Origin: Spirodela intermedia
Taxonomy: Eukaryota; Streptophyta; Magnoliopsida; Alismatales; Araceae
Assembly: GCA_902729315.2 (NCBI GenBank)
Contig: LR746264.1
Coordinates: forward strand, 9,331,878-9,395,877
Reading direction: 5' to 3'
DNA length: 64,000 bases
In this document: in pieces, positions 33,278 through 63,248 of the stretch
How positions within the stretch are numbered: the first letter of the stretch is position 1
Layout: each line of letters opens with the position of its first letter
Position numbers and translations under genes: made by a program
The notes under the pieces: model-generated
Databases searched by the model: none
Told to the model about the DNA's origin: nothing
Seen by the model: only the letters and a program-made list of their open reading frames with translations

Positions 33278-36200
33278 GTGGCGGCGTTCTCGAGGGGAAG
33301 AACGACCACTGTCCTCACCTACGACGATCCCCATGGTCTATCAAACCCCTCCACGTGGGATATATTATCTTTGAGGATCCAATTTTTTTAACATTATAAT
33401 TACGTCATTGTTGCTCTATTAGATTAGATGGATAGATGGAGAGAGAGAGAGAGAGAGTGCGTGTGTGTGCGTGTAACACAGAGAGATCAGGGTTGACCGT
33501 TGCCGATTTGGTTATTTCCGAAAAATAACAGCTGTCTTGGGTACTATATATATATTTATATCTATATATTTTAAAGGACGAAATTGCAACGAGAAAAGAG
33601 AGGAATTGTGGGTAATTCAAGGGGTATATGATGAAAGTCAACTATAGTAGTTTTGGAGAGTTTTGAATGATAATAAAAAGCTAAATATTTGGCTCGAAAG
33701 AGATTAAAAATGATACTTAATTCAAAAAATATAATTTATCTATTTTTCCTTCAAAGTTGGTCCCCATCCAACCCCACATGTACTAGATATATTGTGCCTT
33801 CATATCCGCTTAGCATTAACTAGACCCGGTGTGATCAAATTAAGATCTATAAAAGCTAGAAAGATCGTAATGAAATAAAAATAGTTTGGCAAATTTAAAT
33901 CACACAAATTATCACTAAATGAAATAAAAATTAAATTAGAAGTAGTAAAGCATAGTTCTGACATTGCGATAGTGATGTGTTAATGATGTACTGAAATTTT
34001 GAATGTTTAAGAAGATTGTTGTGTAGTGTCTACAGCCTCGAAGGCTCTCTTTAGACAAAGACGACGTGGACAATCTCTAAATCTTCTTGCGAAATCTAAA
34101 AAACAATGAAATAAGTCGTTGAATCATCTTTGGCAGTTGTCACCTAGTGGAGTAGAAAAATGACTATTTTGCAATTCTCTAACGACTGTCACTCAACGAA
34201 GAACAATTGAATAGAAGTATGGTACATGTCAGGAAACTTCATCTTCAGGTCTACGTAACAAAAGGGGACTCTTCATCACATCTAGTATACTCTTAGGAGG
34301 TGGTGACTCATCTCCTAGTAGATCGTCCTCTTCTCGACGACGGTTTGTTCGTCAATCAATCAAAGATAATTTACTTGATAGATTCACGATCATTTTATCG
34401 TGAATCATTCAGTAATTTTAGTAACAATGCTCTATGAATTGTGTTGACGAGATTTTTGTCGTTGATTCAACAATTCTGACGACTTAATCTTTCACCGATG
34501 ATCTATAGAAAAGTCATGATTTAATCAAATAAAAATAAAAATTTTAGTTCTAGGAAGATTCGAACCTGCGTCGGTCGCCCACCTGCATGAGAGAGATTAG
34601 AATAAGTACTCTAATGTCCTTATAAAGTGACATCATCATAATATATCTTTGTAATAAATAAGAGCTAGTGTAGGTATTAAAATCTTTGAAGCTTTTTCGG
34701 GAAAGGTGTGACGCAGGTTCAGTCCTACATCAGTTGTATGTCGAAATTTTGAGTGAATATATAGTAATATCACATTTTCAAATAATGAGTTCTTTATTGT
34801 GACATAGAAGGGGAGTGACGCACATGTGTCCCCATTGGTCTATAGCCACTCAAGCCCTCACTCACGGCTCTTCCCTGACTACACTTCTGACCCACTTGTG
34901 GGCCTAATTGAATGGTAGGTCCCCCCTTTTTTTTCTTTTTTTTCTTTATTTATCTCAAAAATAAGATTATAAAAATTAATTAATTTACATAAAATCACAT
35001 AATTAGTCAAAAATTTACATTAATCAACTGAAAATTACTTTTCACAATTTAACACAAATATAAGTCTATTTATCATAAATTAATATTAAAATTATATTAA
35101 TTATTAATTATTAACTCATGATAATAAAGACTTATCATGGTGCTTATCAAATTGCTTAAGGGATTATCAAATTGAGTGTAAATATACTTTAAGAACTTTG
35201 GCCTTTGATACTACTAATTGGCGCTAAGAGGTGAAAGCTTGGGAAAATGCTTGGGCAACTATGACTCTTGTGTGAACCTTCTTTTTTGAATGCGTTGAGC
35301 AGTAACTAAGATATTCTCAACAAGCTTGTTGGCATATATTAATGTATATTAGTGTGAATTGAGCATCATAGTGTCCCATGTACTAGGTTAAGTGTGGGGT
35401 GTGTAACCTATTTTTATAGTGAACTTTGGGGAGTCCAATGGTTGTTTACAATCACAATAATGACTAGAAATCAAATTGCTTAAGAAAGAAAGTCATTAAT
35501 AATATTAAATTATATCAAATATAATTCTTTTAATTTTTCAGTGTTGTTGGTTGTATTATCCTCCCATTTCAAAGTGCTTTATAACAATTATCCCCATATC
35601 TATGATATAAATTTAGGTTTAAAACTCATTTGAATAATCAAGTCTTAGATTTTCACTTACTCTTTGAAGCAATATACCATTTTAGAATTCTTCACTAAAA
35701 CCTTAATATACCATGACTATAATGATTAGGTTATTCATGAAAACATCAGATTAATTAGTTAATCATTTTAATACTTAGCTTATAGTCGACTTGTTGGAAT
35801 GATGTGTACTTACGGATTAGTTGAATTAGTGTGCATATTGAGTTAAACATTCTAATGTTTGGCAATTACACCTAATCAAATGCGACAAATCATGAAGTAA
35901 TTAAAACATGGAATCAGTGGTAAAAAAACATGCATAAAATTGATGTATAACTCAAAACAAAGAGTCCAACTAGTTTGGCATGCACAATAAACTAACCAAT
36001 TTGAACTCCAGTAGTTAAGTTCTAGTCTATGTACTAAACAAAGGTATCACTGATAAAAGATGACAAGTGTCGAAAGAGTGTGTTCAATGACTAGCTCATG
36101 CAATCTATTGATCTCCTTGGTGACTTCTACTACTCTATCAATGTGCCCACCAGATTTGTCTTCTCACCTTGAGAAGTCCTTGCACTTCTTTGACAAGCTT

Positions 36201-37279
36201 CTCTAGAAGAAGATTGAGGCCTACATTAGCCATCACGTACCCTCTGATTTGATCTTCTTTTAGCCATTATATCTTAGCTTCTATCTTCTCATCCACATTG
36301 GTTCTAAGCAATATCAGAATATGCTTCACATTCTAAATGATCAGCTACATCATTGAAATTGGATGGTCTATCTATCTTACCCTAGCAAGATTAATTTCGA
36401 GACCTACATACTTATAGTAAATTCTTTTATACTATTACAACCATTCTTGTATCAGTAGTTATATTGTGCACATATTTTATTATTTTCCTTGTTTGATATA
36501 AATAAACTCAATTGATGACAACAATTATCTTTATTGGACTTTTGTGATGACTCACTTTTTATATGAAAAGAAGATGTGAAAACACATAGATTGGACAACA
36601 CTTGTGCCTATTAAACATCAAATTGAATATAAATCTACTTCAAATATATTGAGTAAATATGATTGTCAAATGGGAAGAGTGTCATGTAAACAATTAAAAA
36701 CTACTTATAATTAATAACCATGTGGAGCAATCTATTTGTCTACAACTAGAAAATATTTCTACTACAAAATCTGTGTGGGATTACTTAACTTGTTTTTATA
36801 CATAAATCTATTTTTGCATAAGAATATCAACTTGATGTTAAAGTTAGGCCTAGTCGTCAAAGCACCTACTATGTTCATGACTTTTATTCTCATCTTAGTG
36901 TATTATAAGATTAGCTTGCCCTCATGGAACAACAATCTATCCAAAGTGATCAATATTTTATAAACTATTGTAAGAAAAAAAAAGGTACAACTTTTAATGA
37001 CCTTTCAAGTTGATTTTGAAAATGTCCACGAATCCTTATTACATCAATCTCCATTACCTATTATTTCATTTGCTATCAATGAATTAATTACAAAAAGTAC
37101 TGATTTTTGATCCCTCCATTCTACTTAGAAATATACATACGGTGGTTGTTGCTAATACTCATCTATAATCTTTTGAAAAATCTATTTTTCATGACACATC
37201 TGATAAAATTTTAAGACATCTTCTCTCACGAACATTGAAATATATAAATCAGATTCTCAAATATTGTTCATTTTAAAAA
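33278..37279. other. AT-rich gene-free region with transposon debris
   Basis: About 4 kb with no gene. GA and AT microsatellites lie at 33440-33570, and tRNA-like B-box sequences lie at about 34545-34640 (minus) and 34700-34730 (plus). At about 36650-36970 on the plus strand, interrupted frames weakly resemble copia gag (STTKSVWDYL, like the TAKEIWD-L pattern). No intact element was seen. Confidence 0.5.
34545..34640 (-). repeat. tRNA-derived (SINE-like) fragment
   Basis: On the minus strand, GCAGGTTCGAATC matches the Pol III B box (GGTTCGANNCC with one change), preceded about 50 bp earlier by a TTAGAGTACTTATTCT stretch resembling the D-to-anticodon region of a tRNA. It cannot fold as an intact tRNA by eye. 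A SINE remnant or decayed tRNA gene is the likely reading. Confidence 0.35.
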
Positions 37280-39429
37280 TCAAGAAAGAAGAGTTTTTAC
37301 CAACCATGACAAGGTAGATGAAAGAGAACCGATGCATCAAATGATGTATGTGAATGACGGATGTGTCCTGCCTTCAACATTTCTTTCAATTGCTTCCTCA
37401 ATTCTTCTAAGTGTGTCACAAGCATCTTATATGTGCCCTTGGCCGGAGGGCATTCTCTTGGTAATAGTTCAATAACATGTTCTATATCTTGCCTAGGTAG
37501 TAATCTAACATGTAATTTTTCAAGCATGATATCATAATTTTTTTTAAGTAAGAGTAATATCTTAAGATGTCCCACTAACTTTTCTTCTTCCTCTACTTCT
37601 CGTAGGGTGACGAGGAATGTGTCAATATCTCGTCAAAGATTGGACTTCAACTACATAGCCAAGATCAATTGAGGTTTTTCCACCTCTCGTCAAGATCCTT
37701 GCACAAAATAAGATTGGTCCCCTTCACAGATAATTAGTCAATTGTAGTGAAGAAAGATCATTACATTCGCCTTGACCACAAAGTCTGTGCCTAACATGAC
37801 ATCAAAGTTGTCCATCCATAGGACTAAAAAATCTAACTTGTCTTCTCATATGCCCATCTAAGTTCTCACTTGTGGGGCTAACCCAACGGATGCTTGGGGT
37901 TTTGAGTTGACAACCTTGATCCTATTGTTGATTTGAACCAATCTTAGTCTGAGGCAACTAACTTCTCTTTTAGATAGAAAGTTGTGAGTGGCCTTTGAGT
38001 CCACCAACACCCTGGTTGTGATGGTGTTGATTGCTGCTGCCTCTACAAATAGAAGTCTCCTATGAGTTGCTTGAATGGCCTTAGCCTACGTTGCATTTAG
38101 AAATTGATTTGTGTTTAAATTTGGTAACTCTTTAATCACTAGTGGTGGCTGCCCATGTGCCATGACTAGGCTGAGTTGGGTCCTAGTCATGCAACAATTT
38201 GTCCAATTCGAACAATTAGCACTGCAGTGAAGGCCCCCACAAACGTGACATCCAGTCCACTTTAGGCCCTTGATCTGCAAAGTGTTTTAATTCTGACCTT
38301 TGTTGGCTTGTCTTTGATTTCCCCTTGTTGTGGTTGGGTCTTCCCCATCTATGATTGTTACAACCCCTATTTTCTTGAGGGACCTCATCATTGTTGTCTT
38401 GTTATTGGCGCTGGTTGTCAACTAGCTCATCATTCATCATGGTCATGGCGCCCTAGATATCTTGGACACCTTATATCCGGATCTCGTTTTGGGCCCATGT
38501 TTGTAGTCCCTCCATAAAGTAGTGAAGCTTATCCTCTTCACCCCATCTTGGGTACCTCCAATATGAGCATTAATTTTTTTTTCACATATTCTCGAATGAC
38601 TCTAGTGTGCTTCAATTGTCTCCACCAGGTCTTGACATGTCTTGTAGGATATAAGTTGCTAAGAAAAACTTTTTCTTCCTCCGAAAAGGTACTAGCATTG
38701 ATGTACCTCTATAAGTCCGACAAAAAGTTATCAATCAACATTGCATCATGCTTCCCTAAATATGACTTAGGTTTGGGGGACTTGACCCAAATCGGTCCAA
38801 GTCCTAACCTTGATCCAGAGGTATATGGAGATTATTGATTATAATTTGGAGGTTAATGATGACCTCCTCAATTTGTTGTCACAGCTAGACATCTGCTAAG
38901 TAATTTTTTCGTGTAGTATTGAAATATCTTCTTTCAGGGCTTCATATGATGTAGCAATTTCTCTTGTCTAGTTGTAGATCATTTAGATTTATTTATTGAA
39001 TCTCTCTATTGATAGGTCCAAATTTTAATGATATTGCATCGTTATTTTAATTCAGACTAAACTAATAATAATTAAGGAAATTTTCCACTTAGTTACTCTA
39101 TATCAGGACAAGTGGTCGATCCACAAGGAGGTAGAAATTCAATTTCAAAATTGTTTGAGGCCTAGAAATGGTAGAAATGGGTTTGGGAGTTAAAATTTTA
39201 TTTTTATGGATTTTTATAGAGCTTAATATTTTTTTCTAGAATTTATATGTGCAGAAAATAGAGCTAACGATTAGAATTTTATTTTGTAGTATTTATTTCT
39301 AATTTTAATTTTATTTTTATTTTTTAAATGCAAAAGAACAACAATAAATAATAATAAAATAACTTACCTTCGTGGTTGATGGTCGGGTCAGGGGGAGAGG
39401 CTGCGCGGGTCGCAGATCTCCCGTGACCG

Positions 39430-39475
39430 TTTCCAGACTTAACCGAAAGTTAGGACTTTCGGTTACGTCCGGAAA
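39430..39475. repeat. Inverted repeat, 21-bp arms, 4-bp loop
   Basis: Arms 39430-39450 and 39455-39475 are complementary at 19 of 21 positions around a TAGG loop. Transcribed RNA would fold as a stable hairpin. It abuts and slightly overlaps the tRNA-Glu fragment. Confidence 0.95.
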
Positions 39476-39506
39476 GACGATGTCCTAACCACTGGACGAA
39501 AGGGAC
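39472..39506 (-). pseudogene. 5' half of an organelle (mitochondrial-type) tRNA-Glu
   Basis: Minus-strand 39506-39472 reads GTCCCTTTCGTCCAGTGGTT then AGGACATCGTCTTTC. From memory this matches the acceptor strand, D-arm and anticodon-stem start of plant mitochondrial trnE(UUC) almost exactly. The match ends at the anticodon, where the sequence passes into the hairpin at 39430-39475; the T-arm and 3' acceptor strand are absent. It cannot make a tRNA. Confidence 0.55.
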
Positions 39507-41165
39507 AAAAAAACATTCTTCGCAAGGGGTAGAGAGAGAGAGGGCAACAGGCATGCAACGACCAGCAGCAAGCGCTCGGCGGCTGGCGATAGGCGGCGGC
39601 GGGTGGCGATGGGCACGCGGCGGTGGTCAGCGGACAAGAGAGAGGAGGAGCGGCGGAGTGGCGGATCACAACGGTGATGGACGAGGAAATGGATGACCTC
39701 TTTTTTTGTGACTTTTTTAGAAGGACTAACTAGAGAGAGAAAGGATGACCTCGAGAGAAAAACACAAATCCTAAAGAGAACAACTGGTCAAAATGGTGGG
39801 GTAGAGGGAGAAAACGAAGGAAAATAGAGGAGAAATGGTGGGAAGCGATGGAGATGAGGAGAAATGATGATTTGATGCAAACCTAAGTTCCTAAAAAAAC
39901 CTAGTGCTCATTTCTTGAGCCCTCAATGCGTCCTCTCAAGTTCAGATCCTTATATTCTGCCAAGATCGATCGTTTTCTTCTGAATCAAATAAGAGAGAAG
40001 ATTGAATGAATACTTCAAGAAACTTATTAGGGCGCCTTGTCCACTAGGTTTGTCCTTGGACCTTATTGCCCTCAACAGGAGAATCCTTGGACCTTGGAGA
40101 GCCTTGTCTTGTTGGCCAGCCTCTTGCTAGAACACGTCTAAAATGACCCGAAAGAGAGAGAGGAGAAGAATTTTTATACATGGGCAAGCATGACTAAAAT
40201 TCTCCTTCATAATTCCCTAATCTCTCTCTATGAATTTCGAAATCTTTTCCTCAAGAATGGATTTAGGAAGGTCTAAATGGGCCTGGACATGGCCCCAAAA
40301 CCTTCTCTAATTTCTCTTTTAAGTTCTAGAACGGAAATTCCTCCAAAGTACTCCTAGCCCATTAAGCTAACTTTCATCCACTAAAGTGTTCCTAATTTAT
40401 TGTTGATTTCTGTTAAATTCTGCACACATGAAAACTTGAAAATATTTATTAGTTAAAACTACTTGACTTCATAGAAGCCAACAGGGTTAGTCAAAATTGT
40501 GCAAAATTCATGTGTATTGTGCAAATAGTGAAATTACTAGGAATATTTAAATAATTATATTAATAAATGATATTTTTAAGATTTAAATGAACAAAAATCA
40601 CATGAAGTATAAGGAATAATTAACACAAATATCATATTATCACTTGCCAACACATTAATGACCTCACGGACATGTTCTTCTATTTGGGCCATTTGACCCA
40701 CCATCTATTCTCACAAGCTACTAGACTCAACTTACAACTGGTTTATAAAGGCCTCAATAGCTCTAATCATGATTTCTTGCTGTTCTACAAGTTGGACAAT
40801 TATATGCGTTTAAGTACCACTCGTACCTACTCTACCCTCTACCTCTATGACCCTACATCAAATATTAAAGAAAGAGAAGAGATAAGAATGTTTAACCTTT
40901 TTCACAACTTGGCTCTAATACTACGTTGACAAGGAAATCATTCATTATATAATAAATTCTTGTTAGACATTGGGTGATTGGATCCCCAACACATCCACAT
41001 ATGACCAATATGAATATTCTTGATAACCAAAAGTCAATCATACATGAGGCCAAGAGTCCTTAATAAATGAGTCCTCAAACATCATTCCTTGCATTTCTAG
41101 TATGGGACTAAGAGTTCCTACTCTAACTAACATTGGGATAGTGATGTCCTATGTTTTTCCTTTGA

Positions 41166-41189
41166 ATGATGTCATGATCATGACATCAT
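41166..41189. repeat. Perfect 24-bp palindrome
   Basis: ATGATGTCATGA is followed immediately by its exact reverse complement. It contains the TGACATCA-type core twice. It lies in the presumed LTR region of the decayed gypsy element. Confidence 0.95.
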
Positions 41190-41239
41190 CATTTGCTCTT
41201 GTGGCTTTAGGTTGCCACATCATAATCGTACGCAATGTC

Positions 41240-41475
41240 GCCGTGACTTCTTGTGTACACAGTGTGCCAATGTGCGCCATTGTCGCATTGGCATGCGTGT
41301 TCTGTGTCACTAGGTGCAAGCACCACACCAACACATGCACATGTTGTGCTGCCATGTGTAGGTGCTGTGCCAACGCACATGGGTGCAGCACTAACATGCA
41401 CAGGTGCTGTGCCCACGCATGCTACTGTTGTGCCATTGCATGCGGGTCTAGGTGTCAGCACATGTCAGTGTTGCA
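41240..41475 (+). repeat. Imperfect tandem repeat rich in TGTGC/GCATG
   Basis: Repeated variants of GTGCTGTGCC-ACGCAC/ATG at roughly 30-45 bp spacing create spurious Cys/His/Ala-rich frames on both strands. No protein is inferred. Confidence 0.75.
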
Positions 41476-41879
41476 TTTTTTGCTCCACCATGAGCACTAT
41501 GCACTCTTGCTGAGCATGCCGCAGTATTGATGCTCAAGGTGATTCCTATAGAAGTACCTTAGTAAAAATTACCCTAGGCAATAAATGTCTCACCTTCTAC
41601 TTAGCTTTAATAATCATCCTATTTCGCATGTAACCGTTTTGAAGTGGGACAAGATGATGAAAATGACTAAACTACCCAAGATAAATAATTTAGATTGACT
41701 CTCGTAAAGTTCTAAGGATTAAGAGTGATAGTTTCACTTATTTTCATCGTTGGTGGTCAATGAAGAGTGATAATTCACTTAATTTGCTTCTTATCGACTT
41801 ATTATTTGTGGAGCACCCTAATCATTTGACGTTAGAAGGGAAAAGATGGCGTGGTAAAGTACAAGTTGAAGATGAAACC

Positions 41880-42480
41880 AACTTGTGAAAGTTGACCGGT
41901 TGTTGACCGTTGATCAGCTTGGCTGGTTGATTGGGCGGACTGTGACTCGAACAAAATGAAACGGCCGGTGCGGACCAATCAGTCCGAATGGTTCAAACTC
42001 GTGGGGAGGATTGGCTCGGGCCAAGTGGTAGAGCCGGCTTGGACCGGGCCGAAAGTGAGGCGGTCGGTTCAGATTGAACCTCGCCGGTTCAGTCAAGCGG
42101 TTCGTGATACCGCGAACCGGGGTTTAAGCCCTAACCGGTGGGAGAAAAGGGGAAAAACACGAACAGGTAGTGCGGGCCGAGGAAAGGCAGGCGCAGACGG
42201 CGACGGAACAGGCGGAAGGTGGCAGCCGACGGCGGAGGCGAAGGAAGGGAAGGTGGCAGCAGCGGCGGCGGATGGTGATGGCGGACGGCGGCGAAAGCGA
42301 AGGGGCGTAAGTTGGCAGCTTACGGTGGCGGCTACGGCGATAATGGGCGCCGGGCGAATGGCGGATACTGGCGGCAACAACGGAGGATGAAGGTGGTGGA
42401 CGGCTGGTGGACGGACAAAGGTGGCAGCGGGCGGGGATGGTGATGCATGGCGGCGGTGGCGATGGATAAGTGACCCTCAC
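41880..42480. other. GC-rich low-complexity block
   Basis: GGCGG/GCGGCG-rich sequence preceded by repeated GTTGACCGG/TTG. Long open frames on both strands (for example 41956-42390 plus, 42124-42480 minus) are Arg/Gly/Ala- or Pro/Ser-rich and unrelated to known proteins. It may be part of a retrotransposon leader or LTR. Confidence 0.5.
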
Positions 42481-42722
42481 GGCCTCTCCTTGCGGAGCGA
42501 AACGAGGTAAACCTCAAAACTTCATTTTCTTCGCTAATTGTTCTTAGGGCTACACGAGGTTATTTATAACCTCTCAAGAAGGAATGCGCGTTAATGGGCT
42601 TGGCTGGTGCGCTATTGATGTGGTCGTAGGTTCCGTCTTCTTTGCTCCTAATCAACTTCACCCAACTCTTTGATAAACCCTGGCTTCGTCCTGCCGAGGG
42701 TTTTACGTGGTGTTTTCATAAA

Positions 42723-61679
<18,957 letters not shown>

Positions 61680-62960
61680 TTGAGATCCTGAGTCTTGAAC
61701 CAGCGGAGATGAGATTTGAAGCTTTGGCTGCGATCAATCCTCGGTCATTCCCGCTCAGCTGATCTTTAATGGGTCTTCCTCGTTATTTTCTTTATTTGTA
61801 AATTTCATTATCTAGTCCATTATGTAAAAATCCGCCCCACTTTATTTTTACTCCCATTAATTATAATAATATATTATAATTGATTTAGCCGATAAGTTCT
61901 GACCATTTAATACCAGCATTTATCTATTTTATTGGATACATCCTTTTGTGTATGCCTTAAATAATCTTTTAATTGTTATTTATTTATTTCACGAAAATAG
62001 TTATTTCAATATATGAGTTACCTCTTTAAATCTTTTATGAAAGTGTTTTTGAAAAACAATAAAATTTATTTGTGACAAGGGATATATCTTTGGAGCATCA
62101 TCCTCATTGATTTACATTATTTTCTTGCTATGATACCACTTGAAAACATTCATATGAACAATAGTAATATCTAACCTTGAATCCACAAAGCATCAACCTG
62201 GATAAAGAAACCAAGTTCTAAAACAACGTAATTAAAAATTTCAGTACTTGAATCAATATGTTGACCACAAATCGAAAGGTCAAAAGGAACTCTTGAACCC
62301 ACAAGAGCGTACTTTAATTTACAAGCAGAGAAGGATAGTTCTAAAAAGAGAAGGAAACTTATAGTACTTCAATAGCTCTTGTGGGATTGAAATGAGGTTT
62401 TTTATTTAGGTTAAAAAGGAGGTGAGAAATCATTATAAGTAAGAAGACTCTGAGGAAGAATGAAAACTTCTTACATGGCAAAAAATAAAAAATAATTTCT
62501 GGTCGACCAACTTGGGTTGAATTAGTCTTCTCGCACTTTAGTGAGACAAAATAAAAAAATGAATTATCTTTTAACATTATTCTTTTTACAACACAACTGA
62601 CTGAGCCTTCAATTACAAGGAGCCTTCTCTTAATCTTCTGTATTCTGGGTAGCATCATATACGACTGTTGAGGAAGCTCTCATGGTACGGTTATGTCTTT
62701 GTTATTGAAGGTTAAAAACTGCTGCTGTCTATCATAGAAATAGTCAAAACTAGTCCCCTGACAGAACCCGTAAGTTCTGCACAACCCTTGATGGGCAGGC
62801 CCATTTTAGAGGAAAGTCCCAAGCTTATTCACTATTGTCGTATGTCACATGTCACATGAATCAATCCGGCTGATCTCATCTCATGTACAACATGATGGCT
62901 GAGACATTGCAGAACATAAAGCCCTTCTCCCCCGAGGAGGGTTGCTGCCACCCGTTGCAT
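61680..62960. other. Gene-free spacer between RPC1 and the 11S globulin
   Basis: AT-rich, with short frames lacking family resemblance (for example 62359-62658 minus). The first part is probably RPC1 3' UTR. Confidence 0.5.
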
Positions 62961-63185
62961 TGCATGGGAAGGTTTCACAGCTGGGGTGAGCCAGATACAG
63001 TGAACATAGACGCAGTGTGACCTCCGCCGCGGCGGGGACGCGTCACGGCCCACCACCACCTCCTCCAGGGCCCGTAGGGTCGAAGATTCTACGCGACGCC
63101 GGCAAGACGTGAGGTGGTCACGAGAAAGGGACGATCTTGGAAGGTAACAAAAACCCCGCAACCGCCTTCTCCGACCCTATAAATA
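62961..63185 (+). promoter_or_regulatory. Seed-type promoter of the 11S globulin: RY element and TATA box
   Basis: TATAAATA lies at 63178-63185, 64 bp before the start codon. An RY core (TGCATG, reverse of CATGCA) lies at 62961-62966, with further CACATG E-box-like repeats at about 62845-62860. RY elements bind B3 factors (FUS3, ABI3, LEC2) in seed storage promoters; binding here is inferred. Confidence 0.65.
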
Positions 63186-63248
63186 CCGGGGCCTTTCCTT
63201 CCTCATCCCAAACCGAGCTGCATTCGCTTCTCAGACGGCTTGCTGAAC

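Larger units (their letters stand above)
37280..40923 (-). mobile_element. Decayed Ty3/gypsy retrotransposon, gag to start of RT, with internal insertion
   Basis: Reading leftwards on the minus strand, a primer-binding-site match (TAGTATTAGAGCC, 40922-40910) is followed by a gag-type coiled coil (EQQEIMIRAIEAFINQL, about 40800-40660). After an interruption comes gag (about 39000-38310), a zinc knuckle CHVCGGLHCSANC (C-X2-C-X3-H-X4-C, near 38250-38212), a protease remnant with VLVDSKATHNFLS (DSGATHNF family site, about 38010-37975), and the start of reverse transcriptase (RQDIEHVIELLPRECPPAKG, HLEELRKQLKEMLKAGHIR; 37500-37300). The RT stops abruptly near 37280, so the 3' half is lost. Several stop codons interrupt the frames. 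The sequence from about 39050 to 40650 does not read as gag and looks like a later insertion. The 5' LTR would lie to the right of 40923. Confidence 0.8.

Noticed and set aside
41102-41530. 142-codon Cys-rich frame that looks like a small secreted cysteine-rich protein
   Set aside because: The cysteines come from a TGTGC/GCATG tandem repeat; other frames of the same repeat also stay open, there is no signal peptide plus regular Cys spacing, and it lies in LTR-like sequence.
41956-42390. 144-codon Arg/Gly-rich frame
   Set aside because: GC-rich low-complexity sequence open on both strands; no family resemblance and no splice partners.
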